Positions 26,144-35,635 are shown, counted from the stretch's first letter. The stretch: DNA of 64,000 nt from an uncultured Asticcacaulis sp. (GCA_936940865.1 CAKZJB010000051.1:62001-126000), one strand, 5' to 3'. Notes: generated from the letters alone by a model not told the origin. Made by a program: numbers and translations.

Positions 26144-26209
26144 AAGCGTCTACGCCCCGTAATATGTGACCGCATTTATAGGCCGCGGCCATTGTTGTAC
26201 TGAGTTCCT

Positions 26210-26276
26210 CATATAAACTTTATATGACATTGCCGCAAGGTTTCCAGGGGGCGTTATCCTTAAAATATAAGGATAA
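26210..26276. promoter_or_regulatory. Two AT-rich perfect palindromes
   Basis: CATATAAA-C-TTTATATG (26210-26226) and TTATCCTTA-AAATA-TAAGGATAA (26254-26276) are both perfect. They lie in the 146-bp gap between the small membrane ORF and the DUF817 gene, in an otherwise GC-rich region. The first looks like a dimeric regulator site for the leftward small ORF; the second may also end the DUF817 transcript. Confidence 0.5.
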
Positions 26277-26289
26277 TGTAATCAGTTTC

Positions 26290-27216
26290 TTAAGTGCTCA
26301 GAGGTGTTTTATTGCGGCGCAGCAAGTTGTTGAGCCAGTAACGGTACCCGCTTGTGCGGGCCGTTTCTGATTCGGGCGCCCTGGGCGGCATGATCAGGGC
26401 GACGGTCACGAAACTGATGATCAGCAGCAGGCCCCAGGCCCCCATCTTCTGCAGGGACACAAGATGCCATCCGTTTCCGGGGTAGGCCCAGGTATGGGTT
26501 ACGGTTCCGATATTTTCCGCCAGCCAGAGGAAGAAGGCGGTCAGCGTCCCGGCCAGCAGGAAAGGCATGGCGTGTACGCGCCGGTCGATGCGGAACCAGA
26601 CGAAGGTCCGCAGATATAGCGTCGCGGTGGCCGCGAATATGAGGTTGCGCAGGTCCCATATATAGTGGTGGGTGAAGAAGTTGATATAGATGGCGGCCGC
26701 CAGCATCCATGTCTTCCAGGCTTTCGGATAAAACGAAAAGCGCATGTCGAAGACGCGGATGGCGCGGGCGATGAACGAGCCGACGCTTCCGTACATGAAA
26801 CCGGTGAACAGGGGCACGCCGCCGATATGGAAGATCGAGGGCTCCGGGTAGATCCACGATCCGACATGCGTCTTGAAGATCTCCATCACCGTGCCGATCA
26901 GGTGATAGAGAAGGATGACCTTCATTTCATCGAGGGTTTCCAGCCGCGTCCACAGCATCAGGGCCTGGATGACCAGCGCGCACAGCAGCAGGAAATCGTA
27001 GCGGTGGAGCGGTGCATGGTGCGGCCAGACCAGGTGTGTGACGATCATCAGGCTGAGCATGGCGGCACCGAACAGGCAGGACCATGCCATCTTGAGCCCG
27101 AACAGGACGAATTCGCGCGGGCCTTCCGGCAGGCGCAGCAGCGTGCGGCGAATCCATCGCCGTGCCGGCTGAAGGAACGGGGCCAGGGGGTGGTTTACCG
27201 GTGCGGGCGATGTCAT
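26290..27216 (-). CDS. DUF817 integral membrane protein
   Basis: A 308-residue polytopic membrane protein with about eight hydrophobic helices. Features typical of DUF817 (YoaT-like) proteins are FKTHVGSWIYPEPS, GGVPLFTGFMYGSVGSFIARA and ENIGTVTHTWAYPG. An AGGGA ribosome-binding site lies upstream of ATG 27216. The gene is divergent from kdsD. The family has no established biochemical function, and nothing in the neighbourhood suggests one. Confidence 0.85.
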   Translation of the reverse strand: MTSPAPVNHPLAPFLQPARRWIRRTLLRLPEGPREFVLFGLKMAWSCLFGAAMLSLMIVTHLVWPHHAPLHRYDFLLLCALVIQALMLWTRLETLDEMKVILLYHLIGTVMEIFKTHVGSWIYPEPSIFHIGGVPLFTGFMYGSVGSFIARAIRVFDMRFSFYPKAWKTWMLAAAIYINFFTHHYIWDLRNLIFAATATLYLRTFVWFRIDRRVHAMPFLLAGTLTAFFLWLAENIGTVTHTWAYPGNGWHLVSLQKMGAWGLLLIISFVTVALIMPPRAPESETARTSGYRYWLNNLLRRNKTPLST

Positions 27217-27322
27217 GGATATCCCTCGGAAGGCACTTTCCCGCAGGATCTTCGAAAGATCAAATCATTGTTCGGACTATTTATCCTTGCTAAGAGAAGG
27301 CCTCGCCAACATATGAGCCTGC

Positions 27323-28315
27323 ATGACCAAGCCTCTGCCCCGACTTTCCGACAGCGCCGATACCGCCGGCATTCTGGCTACCGGTGCGCGCGTAATGCGC
27401 ACCGAAGGTGAGGCGCTCTTGAGCTTTGCCGGGCAGCTGTCGCAAAGTTTCGTTGATGCGGTCGAGGTGCTCTATGCCGCGAAGGGCCGCGTCATCATGT
27501 CGGGCATGGGCAAGTCGGGCCATATCGCGCGCAAGATCGCCGCGACCCTGGCCTCGACCGGAACGCCTGCCTATTTCGTCCATCCCGCCGAAGCCAGCCA
27601 TGGCGATCTCGGCATGATCACCCAGGACGATGTCTGCGTCGTCCTGTCGAATTCCGGCGAAACGTCGGAGCTGTCCGACATCATCGCCCATACGCGCCGT
27701 TTTTCCATTCCTTTGATCGGCGTGGCCTCGCGCCCGGATTCGACCTTGCTCAAGGCCGCCGATATCGCCTTGGTCCTGCCTGATGCGCCCGAAGCCTGCG
27801 CCATCGGTATGGCGCCGACAACCTCGACGACCATGACCCTGGCGCTCGGTGATGCGCTGGCCGTCGCCGTCATGGAAAAGCGCGGCTTCAAGCCGCACGA
27901 TTTCCGCACCTTCCATCCGGGCGGCAAGCTGGGCGCGCAACTTTTGAGCGTCTCCGCCCTGATGCATTCGGGCGATGCCCTGCCGCTGATCCCCGAAAAC
28001 ACGCCGATGAGCGACGCGCTCCTGGTCATGACGGCCAAGAGCTTCGGCGTCGTCGGTATCACGGGCGTGGACGGGCAACTTACCGGCATCATCACCGATG
28101 GCGACCTGCGCCGCAATATGAACGGCCTGATGGACAAGACGGCCGCCGAGGTCATGCACAAGGGGCCGCGGACCATCCGGCCCGACGCCCTGGCCGCTGA
28201 GGCGCTGGGCGTCATGAACGCCAAGAAGATCACCTGCCTGTTCGCCGTCGACAGCGATGGCAAGCCGGTCGGCCTGATCCATATCCACGACTGCCTGCGG
28301 GCCGGGGTGCAGTAA
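27323..28315 (+). CDS. kdsD: Arabinose-5-phosphate isomerase (KpsF/GutQ family)
   Basis: Converts ribulose 5-phosphate to arabinose 5-phosphate, the first committed step to Kdo. The N-terminal SIS domain shows VIMSGMGKSGHIARKIAATL and SNSGETSEL; EASHGDLGMI and TFHPGGKLGAQLL are family-specific. Two CBS domains fill the C-terminal 120 residues (LGVM-type repeats, IITDGDLRRNM). It is the first gene of kdsD-kdsB-kdsA, which settles the isomerase assignment against other SIS/CBS proteins. Confidence 0.95.
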   Translation: MTKPLPRLSDSADTAGILATGARVMRTEGEALLSFAGQLSQSFVDAVEVLYAAKGRVIMSGMGKSGHIARKIAATLASTGTPAYFVHPAEASHGDLGMITQDDVCVVLSNSGETSELSDIIAHTRRFSIPLIGVASRPDSTLLKAADIALVLPDAPEACAIGMAPTTSTTMTLALGDALAVAVMEKRGFKPHDFRTFHPGGKLGAQLLSVSALMHSGDALPLIPENTPMSDALLVMTAKSFGVVGITGVDGQLTGIITDGDLRRNMNGLMDKTAAEVMHKGPRTIRPDALAAEALGVMNAKKITCLFAVDSDGKPVGLIHIHDCLRAGVQ

Positions 28316-28318
28316 TCT

Positions 28319-29086
28319 ATGAAGACGATCATCATCATTCCCGCCCGCTATGCGTCGAGCCGCTATCCCGGAAAGCCGCTGGTCATGCTCAAGGGCAAGT
28401 CGCTGATCCAGCGCTCATGGGAAGCCGCCATGGCCGTCGAAGGCGTCTCGGCGGTCTACGTCGCCACCGACGACGACCGTATCCGCGAGGCTGCCGAGGC
28501 TTTTGGGGCCAAGGTGGTGATGACGGCGGAATCCTGCGCCAACGGCACCGAGCGCCTGGCCGATGCCTTGCCCAACCTGCCGGAAGCCGCCGACCTCTAT
28601 GTCAACCTGCAGGGCGACGCACCCTTGACGCCTGCCTGGTTCGTCGAGGACCTGATCCGCGAGATGGTCGCCAACCCCGAAGTCCAGATGGCGACGCCGG
28701 TTCTGCGCTGCGACGCGCAGACCTATGCCAACTTCGTCGAGGACCGCAAGAATGACCGCGTCGGCGGCACGACGGCCGTCTTCGACCGCAACCGCAATGC
28801 CTTGTACTTCTCCAAGGAAGTCATCCCATATACCGGCAAGACGTTCGGCGAAGGTGACGACATTCCGGTCTTCCATCACGTCGGCGTCTATGCCTATCGC
28901 CCTGAGGCGCTTCTGGCCTATGGTTCGTGGCCGGTCGGACCGCTGGAGCGTTTCGAAGGCCTAGAACAGCTTCGTTTCCTGGAAAACGGCATGCCGATCC
29001 GCTGCGTCGAGGTCGACGGCAAGGGCCGGGTGTTCTGGGAACTCAACAACCCCGTCGATGTGGCGCGTATTGAAAGTGTAATCTGA
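28319..29086 (+). CDS. kdsB: CMP-Kdo synthetase (3-deoxy-manno-octulosonate cytidylyltransferase)
   Basis: Activates Kdo with CTP for transfer to lipid A. The nucleotidyltransferase start ([16 protein letters not shown]) is followed by [15 protein letters not shown] and a C-terminal [12 protein letters not shown] segment, all KdsB landmarks, over 255 residues. It starts 4 bp after the kdsD stop and overlaps kdsA by one base, so translation is coupled through the operon. Confidence 0.96.
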   Translation: MKTIIIIPARYASSRYPGKPLVMLKGKSLIQRSWEAAMAVEGVSAVYVATDDDRIREAAEAFGAKVVMTAESCANGTERLADALPNLPEAADLYVNLQGDAPLTPAWFVEDLIREMVANPEVQMATPVLRCDAQTYANFVEDRKNDRVGGTTAVFDRNRNALYFSKEVIPYTGKTFGEGDDIPVFHHVGVYAYRPEALLAYGSWPVGPLERFEGLEQLRFLENGMPIRCVEVDGKGRVFWELNNPVDVARIESVI

Positions 29087-29934
29087 TGTCCATAGCTCCG
29101 CAGCATGTCAAAACCCGCGTCATCGAAGTCGGTGGCATTCAAATTGGTGGCGACGAGCCCTACGCCCTGATCGCCGGCCCGTGCCAGATCGAAAGCCGCG
29201 ACCACGCGCTGATGATGGCCGAAAAGATTGCCGAAGCCTGCCAGCCCACGGGCACGAAGTTCATTTACAAGTCGAGCTACGACAAGGCCAACCGCTCATC
29301 GATCGGCACGGCGCGCGGCATCGGCATGGAAGAAGGCCTGTCGATCCTGGCCGAGGTGCGGGCGCAGTTCGGCTGCCCGGTCCTGACGGACGTGCACGAC
29401 GCGCATCAGTGCGCCCCCGTCGGCGAAGTCGTCGACGTGCTGCAGATCCCGGCCTTCCTGTGTCGCCAGACCGACCTGCTGCTGGCCGCCGGCGCCACGG
29501 GCCGCGCCATCAACGTCAAGAAGGGCCAGTTTCTGGCGCCGTGGGACATGGCCAATGTCGCCAAGAAGATCGCCAGCACAGGCAATGAGCGCATCATGTT
29601 GTGCGATCGCGGCACCTCGTTCGGCTACAACACCCTGGTGACCGATTTCCGCGGCCTGCCGACCATGGCGCAGACGGGGTATCCCATCGTGTTCGACGCC
29701 ACGCATTCGGTGCAACAGCCGGGCGGCATGGGCGCGACGTCGGGCGGCCAGCGCGAATTCGCGCCGGTGCTGGCGCGCGCCGCGTGCGCTGTCGGCGTTT
29801 CGGCGGTGTTTATCGAGACGCACCAGGACCCGGACCACGCGCCGTCGGACGGTCCGAATATGATCCGCATCGAGGAAATGAAGGCGCTGATCGGCACGCT
29901 GCGCGCGTTCGACGACCTGGCCAAGGGGAAGTAA
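29086..29934 (+). CDS. kdsA: Kdo-8-phosphate synthase
   Basis: Condenses phosphoenolpyruvate with arabinose 5-phosphate. Motifs [52 protein letters not shown] and [12 protein letters not shown] span the 282-residue TIM barrel. The N in DKANRSS and the C in IAGPCQIE fit a KdsA rather than a DAHP synthase. It closes the kds operon; the terminator that follows has its T-tract on the other strand. Confidence 0.97.
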   Translation: MSIAPQHVKTRVIEVGGIQIGGDEPYALIAGPCQIESRDHALMMAEKIAEACQPTGTKFIYKSSYDKANRSSIGTARGIGMEEGLSILAEVRAQFGCPVLTDVHDAHQCAPVGEVVDVLQIPAFLCRQTDLLLAAGATGRAINVKKGQFLAPWDMANVAKKIASTGNERIMLCDRGTSFGYNTLVTDFRGLPTMAQTGYPIVFDATHSVQQPGGMGATSGGQREFAPVLARAACAVGVSAVFIETHQDPDHAPSDGPNMIRIEEMKALIGTLRAFDDLAKGK

Positions 29935-29968
29935 AAATTCTCCTCCCCACGCTTCGCGCAGGGAGGAG
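29934..29968 (-). terminator. Terminator of the polygalacturonase-SDR unit
   Basis: On the minus strand an 8-bp stem (CTCCTCCC / GGGGAGGAG) is followed by AATTTTTAC, 10 bp beyond the SDR stop. It overlaps the kdsA stop codon region, so it can also stop readthrough between the convergent units. Confidence 0.7.
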
Positions 29969-29977
29969 CAAAGCTGC

Positions 29978-30817
29978 CTACCCCTCCAAATACGCCTTGA
30001 ACGCCTCGGCATAATCCGGATGCCAGCGCGACAGCGGCGGGCGGTTTTCGATAATGTCGCCGATCGCCCACGCCATGCGCTTTTCGTCGAGCGCGCGGCT
30101 TACGTCATTGTCCGGGCACAGGATGTAGAAGTCGCCGTGCGCGAGACTTTCCAGCATGAAGTCCGCCACCTGTTCCGGCTCCCACGCGCCGGCGGGCTTT
30201 TGCGCGCGGTCGCCGCGCGTCAGGCCCGTCCAGACGAAGCCAGGGATCAAGAGATGCGCCGTCACCTTCGGGTTCGGTCCGTTGCGCAGTTCGTGCTGAA
30301 GCGCTTCGGTGAAGGCCTTCACGCCGGCCTTGGCGACGTTATAGGCCGGATTGCCGGGCGGCGTCGTGATGCCCTGTTTCGAGCCAGTATTGATAATCAG
30401 TCCCGGCTTGCCGCTCTCGACCATCGCTGGCGCAAAGGCCTGCGTGCCGTGGACTACGCCCCACAGATTGACGTCGAGCATGGCTTGCCAATTGGCGCCG
30501 TCGAGCACCGAGGTCGGCGGGCTGATGGCGGCATTGTTGATCAGGACATCGACGGGGCGGGTTAAAGACTGCGCGAACGCCGCCAGGGCGTCACGGTCCG
30601 AGACGTCGACATCGTGGCCGTCAACCGCGACATCCACCCCCGGCCGCCCCGCGTCGACCAGATAGTCGACCGCCGCCTTGATGCGCTCTTCGTCGCGATC
30701 CAGGATCGTGACATTCAGTTCCATCTCGACGAAACGCCGCGCGATCGCCAATCCTATCCCCGATGCTCCACCGGTAATCAGTGCATGGTTGCCGACGAGC
30801 AGGGCAGGATGGGACAT
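29978..30817 (-). CDS. SDR-family oxidoreductase in the polygalacturonase operon
   Basis: A 279-residue short-chain dehydrogenase with TGGASGIGLAIARRF, NNAA and the Tyr-Lys pair in NPAYNVAKAG. After the Rossmann core it has a C-terminal extension of about 60 residues (RMAWAIGDIIENRPPLSRW). It starts 12 bp after the polygalacturonase stop on the same strand and so is probably co-transcribed and uronate-induced. The substrate is unknown; a sugar or uronate derivative is the inference from position. Confidence 0.82.
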   Translation of the reverse strand: MSHPALLVGNHALITGGASGIGLAIARRFVEMELNVTILDRDEERIKAAVDYLVDAGRPGVDVAVDGHDVDVSDRDALAAFAQSLTRPVDVLINNAAISPPTSVLDGANWQAMLDVNLWGVVHGTQAFAPAMVESGKPGLIINTGSKQGITTPPGNPAYNVAKAGVKAFTEALQHELRNGPNPKVTAHLLIPGFVWTGLTRGDRAQKPAGAWEPEQVADFMLESLAHGDFYILCPDNDVSRALDEKRMAWAIGDIIENRPPLSRWHPDYAEAFKAYLEG

Positions 30818-30829
30818 GGTTGTGTTTCC

Positions 30830-32407
30830 TCAGATCGGTGAATCCGCCAGCACCGATTTATAGGGAACGAAGGCCTGCGAACAATCCCGAAGCTTGGGAG
30901 AAAAGCGTGTTTCGACAAACGAAACCGTGACGTCGTTTTCCGGCGAATCCTTCAGCAGCGGCCGGGCGAAATCCGCGGCGTTCGGCCCGACCGAAATATG
31001 GGCGGCGAACGGGTCGTCCTTGCCCTTACCGCCATTGACGGTGGGCTGGGCGCCGTCCCACTGTACTGTATCGAGGAAGAGATCGAGCGGCAGGGTCTGG
31101 CCGTCTTCCTTGAAACCCCGCAGGTCCAGGATGCCTCCACCGTACTTGCCGCCGCTGATATAGTGGAAGTCGCGCACCACGATGCCGGTGAAGCTGGGAT
31201 AGAAGGTGCCGGTCTTGTCGCTGTAATGGGTGTCGAAAACCATGGGATAATGGGTGTTACGCATGCAGACGCCGTCATAAATGATGTTGGCGACCGGCCC
31301 GCCGCGCGTCGAATCCGACTTTATGCGCAGGCCGTTGCCCGAGGGACTGTCGTAACCGTCGAGCACCAGGTCGGTGATCAGGAACTTTTCGGCGCCGCCA
31401 TTGGTTTCCGAACCGATCGACATGCCGTGGCCGTAATAGAAATGGTTGTGGGCATAGACCTGGTTCTTCGATACCAGGCCCTTGCCAGCCTTGACCGCGA
31501 CATTGTCGTCGCCGGTCGATATCCAGGAATAGGCCAGCAGCACATTGCTGGAATTGGCCGGATCGAAGCCATCGGTGTTTTTGACCGTGTCGGGCGTGAA
31601 GCAGGTGGCGGGCGTCAGCTTGTCGGGCGTGGTGCCTTCCGGGCACGCATAACCGGGCTTCGTATAGACCAGCGACGGCGTCAGGATTTTGATGCCCCAG
31701 GCGGTGATGCCGTTGAAGCTGCCGGGCACCAGGTGGAAGTTCGGGCTGTTGGCGAAGGTGATGCGGTACAGCGTCAAGTTCTCGCCACCGTCGAGCTGGA
31801 CCAGGCGGAAGACGTGCTGGGTCAGACCCTGTTTCGACTGCCAGGCCACATCCCACCATGACCGCTTGCCGGCATTGGGGCCGCTGAGGATCATCGAGCC
31901 GCCACGGCCGTCGATGCGGCCTTCACCGACGATGCCGGAGTTTTTCAATGCCCGGCCTTCGATCAGAGAATGGCATGACTTGTGGCGTTCCTGGTTGGCG
32001 ACGCCGCAGTCGCCGGGGCCGTTTTCATAATCCTTGGGGTCGCGCGAGGCATAGAGCGTAGCCCCCTTGTCGACCCAAAGCGTCACACCGCTTTTCAGCG
32101 TGATCGGGCCGGTCAGGAAGCCGTCCTCGCCCTTGGCGCCGACGGTCAGCTTGACCGCCCCGTCGGAGCAAGCGTCGATCGCTTGCTGGATACGGTCGTG
32201 GTCGGGATGGGTGGATTTGCCGTCGGCATCAAAATAGTCGATCGAGCCGTCTTTGGTGACGATATCGCCGCCCAGCGTGGCGCACACCTTGGCCGGGTAG
32301 GCGGGCTCGGATATCTTGCCCCACATGGTATCGACCGGTGCCTCGGCATGGGCGGAAACCGCCGCCATCAGGGTGAGGATGGAAACCGGTGTCATAATAT
32401 GGCGCAT
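30830..32407 (-). CDS. Secreted polygalacturonase, GH28
   Basis: Glycoside hydrolase family 28 enzyme cleaving alpha-1,4-galacturonan. The 525 residues begin with a signal peptide ending near SAHAEA. GH28 signatures occur in order: NTDGFDP, STGDDNVAVK with the paired catalytic aspartates, GHGMSIGSE with the catalytic His, and LRIKSD. The right-handed beta-helix repeats extend to the C-terminus. An AGGGA precedes ATG 32407. A regulon operator lies within the signal-peptide codons (32381-32394). This is the enzyme that generates substrate for the uxa genes 15-20 kb away. Confidence 0.94.
   Translation of the reverse strand: MRHIMTPVSILTLMAAVSAHAEAPVDTMWGKISEPAYPAKVCATLGGDIVTKDGSIDYFDADGKSTHPDHDRIQQAIDACSDGAVKLTVGAKGEDGFLTGPITLKSGVTLWVDKGATLYASRDPKDYENGPGDCGVANQERHKSCHSLIEGRALKNSGIVGEGRIDGRGGSMILSGPNAGKRSWWDVAWQSKQGLTQHVFRLVQLDGGENLTLYRITFANSPNFHLVPGSFNGITAWGIKILTPSLVYTKPGYACPEGTTPDKLTPATCFTPDTVKNTDGFDPANSSNVLLAYSWISTGDDNVAVKAGKGLVSKNQVYAHNHFYYGHGMSIGSETNGGAEKFLITDLVLDGYDSPSGNGLRIKSDSTRGGPVANIIYDGVCMRNTHYPMVFDTHYSDKTGTFYPSFTGIVVRDFHYISGGKYGGGILDLRGFKEDGQTLPLDLFLDTVQWDGAQPTVNGGKGKDDPFAAHISVGPNAADFARPLLKDSPENDVTVSFVETRFSPKLRDCSQAFVPYKSVLADSPI
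32381..32394. promoter_or_regulatory. Operator inside polygalacturonase signal-peptide codons
   Basis: GGAAACCGGTGTCA is identical to the hydratase-gene site at 7476-7489 and matches the palindrome at 12 of 14 positions. It encodes part of Met-Thr-Pro-Val-Ser, 13 bp inside the gene. Confidence 0.6.
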
Positions 32408-32484
32408 GGTCGTGTCCCTGGAGTATTTTTGGGGGGTGTTTTGGTTTTACGGCAGATCCCGACCATAACCGTCGTCTAAGGCGC

Positions 32485-33486
32485 TCACAACAGGTAATCG
32501 CGTGCGATCGTCTTGCTGATGAGCCACATGACGGCGATCGACATGGCGCCGCCGAGTACAGTGGCGTAGATGCGTTGTTCGGCGCCGATGACCGCCGACT
32601 GATGCGCGGTGAACAGCAGCATGACGGCGGTGAAGCTGACCGAGAAGGAAAAGGCGGCGTAGCGCGCCTTGATCAGGCCGTAGGCGCCTGCAGAACCCAC
32701 AATGCAGAGCACGGTGTCGAACCAGGCCAGCGGCGGCAGGCACACGGCGATCAGCGTGGCCAGGGCGCAGCCGGCGACGTTGCCGAAGAGGCGCTCGAAG
32801 CCGCGCTGCCGCGTAAGATGGTATTTGGGCTTAAGCACGATCAGGGCCGTCATCGGCGCCCAGTAGGCTTTATCCAGCCGGACGGCGTGCGCCAGCAGCA
32901 GCGCGCCGGCCACGCTCAAGGCTGCCACCAGGCCATACAGCATCAGGGCGCGTCTCGTGGCAGGTATGGGGACATTGGGAGCGGGCTTGGGGTGGCCCAT
33001 GGGGATCAGGCGGTTGAGTAGCAGGACAAGGCCGGCTTGCGCGATGCCAGCGATGAGAACGATGCCGCCGCGCATCGCGGCGCCGTGAAAATCGGCCGTA
33101 TAGTGGCTGGCCAACAGCAGGGCGATCGTCGCCTGCAAGGCTACCCACCAACTGTCGTCGTCGACCAGGGCCAGCATGGCGCAGCCGGCTGCCGCGGCTG
33201 CCACGACAATTGTAAACAGGATAAGATTGCCGCTGATCAGGGAGCCGACGACGGCGGCCATCGTCATCAGCACGGCCGCGCCCGGCATCGACAGCCTTTC
33301 ACGGTAACGCCTGAGGCCGAAGCCGACCGAAAAGGCGCTGCCGGCGGCGATGGCTGCGGTCACCGTGTCGTGGCTGACCAAGCCATAGGTCAGGCAGGCG
33401 GCCATGCCGGGCGCACTGACAGCCGAATGGTGCCAGTCGAAAGGCTGGAAATAGCTGGGGAATTTGCGAAGCCAGTCCTGGATCAC
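32485..33486 (-). CDS. FUSC-family inner-membrane protein
   Basis: A 333-residue membrane protein with about ten hydrophobic helices in two bundles. Between them is the FUSC/aromatic-acid exporter segment DKAYWAPMTALIVLKPKYHLTRQRGFERLFGNVAGC. It lacks the cytosolic domain of full-length AaeB-type exporters. It lies upstream of and co-directional with the polygalacturonase (77-bp gap), but the operator lies downstream of it, so shared regulation is uncertain. It is divergent from a TonB receptor. A likely role is efflux of aromatic or other organic acids. Confidence 0.82.
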   Translation of the reverse strand: MIQDWLRKFPSYFQPFDWHHSAVSAPGMAACLTYGLVSHDTVTAAIAAGSAFSVGFGLRRYRERLSMPGAAVLMTMAAVVGSLISGNLILFTIVVAAAAAGCAMLALVDDDSWWVALQATIALLLASHYTADFHGAAMRGGIVLIAGIAQAGLVLLLNRLIPMGHPKPAPNVPIPATRRALMLYGLVAALSVAGALLLAHAVRLDKAYWAPMTALIVLKPKYHLTRQRGFERLFGNVAGCALATLIAVCLPPLAWFDTVLCIVGSAGAYGLIKARYAAFSFSVSFTAVMLLFTAHQSAVIGAEQRIYATVLGGAMSIAVMWLISKTIARDYLL

Positions 33487-33608
33487 ACCGAACCTCCGTG
33501 ACGCGTGACTAGCACCGCTTGCCGACTTCAGCCAAGGTCCAATTGGAATTTCATACCGCGTCTTTATGCCGTGCCGGGCCTGTGTTAGTCCGGCTGCCGG
33601 AGGGGCCG

Positions 33609-35621
33609 ATGAGACATGCCGTATCGCTGATCGTCTTGTTGGTAGCCGCGCCAGCTGTGGCCGAGCCTACCGAAGTCGTCGTCCATTCCAGCCGGCTTCC
33701 CGCCTATCAGGGCGACAGCGCCTTTGCGGCCACCAATCTCAACCGCGATGCGCTCGACGGTTCGAGCCTCGACCAGAGTCTGAAGCGGGAAGTGCAGGCC
33801 GCGCTGTTCCGCCGGCAATCGAGCCTGACCGCCAATCCGACCGTCCAAGGCATCGGCCTGCGCGCCATCGGTCCGTCGGGGGCGGGCCGGGCGCTGGTGA
33901 CGCTCGACGGCGTGCCGCAGAATGATCCTTTCGGCAACTGGGTTATCTGGGCGGCCCTGCCCGAGGACGAAATCATCCACGCCCACGTCGTCAAGGGGGC
34001 CGGTGGCGGCGCCTATGGGGCAGGCGCCCTGACGGGCGTCATCGATCTGTCGCTGGAGCCGCCGCAGCGCGGTGCGGCCTTCGTTTCCGCCATGGCAAGC
34101 GAAGGCGGGGGCAGCGATGCCCGCGGCGGTGTGACCGTGGGGCCGGTGACGCTTTATGCCGCCGGCGGCACCGTGACGGGCGATGTCCCCGTGCGCCTTG
34201 GCCAGGGACCAGCCGATGTCGCGACGTTTGGACGAGACCGAGCCTTGTTCGCGCATACGCGGCTTTCGTTGTTCGGCGGCGATCTGGCTGCAATGGCCGG
34301 TAGCTATGACAGCCGCCGCGACACGGGCCTGCGCAGTGCCACGGCGACCTCATCCGGCGACCAGGTGGCGATTAGCCTGACGCGGCAACCGTCGGCGCAG
34401 GATCTCGGCTGGCGGCTGCAGGCCTGGCATCGCGATTCCGACCTGTCGAACGTTTCGGTCTCGGTTCAGCCCGGGCGCACAGGCACGACGCTCGCCAACA
34501 ATCAGGTCGCCACGCCAGCTACCGGCGACGGCTTCAACGCGGCGCTTCGGCGCGGGAGTGGCGGGATCGAATGGGAAATCGGCGCAGATGCCCGCCGCTT
34601 CGAAGGGGAATCGCGCGAATTCTTTCGCTATGTCGCCGGCAGCCCTACGCGCTACCGCGTGTCGGGCGGCAGCGAAACCGTGTCCGGCCTCTATGCCGAA
34701 GGCTCGCGCGATTTCGGCCGGACCTTGATCAGCGGCGCCATCCGCGCCGACATCTGGAAGACGCAGGACGGCCACCGCGCAGAAAGCGATGCGGCGACGG
34801 GGGCGCAAACGCTAGCCCTGACGTTTCAGGAGCACGGCGGCACCGTGGTGTCGGGGCGTGTCGGCGCCACGCGGGATCTTGGCGGCATGACCGCCCGCGC
34901 CGCTGCCTATACGGGCTTCCGCCCGCCGTCGTTGAATGAGCTTTATCGCCCCTTCCGCGTCGGCAACGACGTCACCGACGCCAATGCCGATCTTGTGCCC
35001 GAACACCTGGCGGGTGCCGAGCTGGGCCTGCGTGCCGGAGATGCCCGGTGCTTTCTTGATGTCGGGGTGTTCGCCAACCGGCTCGACCATCCGATCACCA
35101 ATGTCACGATCGCTGCCGGGCCATTCTCCTCACCGACGGCGGGCTTCATTCCGGCCGGCGGCACCTTGCGTCAGCGCCGGAACCAGGGCCAGATCCGCGC
35201 CTACGGTTTGGAGATGCGCGGGCGGTACGAACTGAATGCCGGGTTGGCGCTCGAAAGTGCGGTGACCCTGACCCATGCCCGGGTGGCGCGCGCCAATCCC
35301 GCCGTCAACGGCCTGCGCCCAGCCGAGGCGCCTGACTATTCAGGGGCGTTCGGCATCGAAGCCCACATCGCCCGCGCCGCCATTCATGCCGACCTGATGT
35401 TCGAGGGTGAGACCTTCGACGACGATCTGAATACCCTGCCTTTGAAAGCGTCGCGCAACCTGTCCTTGCGTCTCGATTATCCGCTGCTGCGGCAGGTAAC
35501 TTTGACGGCGGCGGTGACCAATGCGCTTGACGCCGCCATTCCCGTCACCCATGCCGGCGACGGCACGATCGGCTACGACACGGGCCGGCGGATAAGCATC
35601 GGGCTGATCTGGCGGCGATAG
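33609..35621 (+). CDS. TonB-dependent receptor (BtuB/FepA-like)
   Basis: A 670-residue outer-membrane receptor. Signal peptide (LIVLLVAAPAVAEP), then a TonB-box-like TEVVVHSSR, and a plug with NPTVQGIGLRAIGPSGAGRALVTLDGVP. The barrel contains the conserved TGFRPPSLNELYRPFR. The end, SIGLIWRR, lacks the usual terminal aromatic residue. ATG 33609 has AGGGG upstream; an in-frame start at 33519 has no signal peptide. The ligand is unknown. I looked for a cobalamin riboswitch in the 122-bp leader and saw no B12 box. No uronate operator is present. Confidence 0.88.
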   Translation: MRHAVSLIVLLVAAPAVAEPTEVVVHSSRLPAYQGDSAFAATNLNRDALDGSSLDQSLKREVQAALFRRQSSLTANPTVQGIGLRAIGPSGAGRALVTLDGVPQNDPFGNWVIWAALPEDEIIHAHVVKGAGGGAYGAGALTGVIDLSLEPPQRGAAFVSAMASEGGGSDARGGVTVGPVTLYAAGGTVTGDVPVRLGQGPADVATFGRDRALFAHTRLSLFGGDLAAMAGSYDSRRDTGLRSATATSSGDQVAISLTRQPSAQDLGWRLQAWHRDSDLSNVSVSVQPGRTGTTLANNQVATPATGDGFNAALRRGSGGIEWEIGADARRFEGESREFFRYVAGSPTRYRVSGGSETVSGLYAEGSRDFGRTLISGAIRADIWKTQDGHRAESDAATGAQTLALTFQEHGGTVVSGRVGATRDLGGMTARAAAYTGFRPPSLNELYRPFRVGNDVTDANADLVPEHLAGAELGLRAGDARCFLDVGVFANRLDHPITNVTIAAGPFSSPTAGFIPAGGTLRQRRNQGQIRAYGLEMRGRYELNAGLALESAVTLTHARVARANPAVNGLRPAEAPDYSGAFGIEAHIARAAIHADLMFEGETFDDDLNTLPLKASRNLSLRLDYPLLRQVTLTAAVTNALDAAIPVTHAGDGTIGYDTGRRISIGLIWRR

Positions 35622-35635
35622 TCACAGGATAGCCG

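Noticed and set aside
30768-30782. CCACCGGTAATCAG near the SDR start
   Set aside because: It encodes the Rossmann TGG motif on the other strand and lacks the GTGTCA half-site.
33487-33608. Possible cobalamin riboswitch upstream of the second TonB receptor
   Set aside because: The leader can form GC-rich stems, but no B12 box or long structured region is visible in 122 bp.
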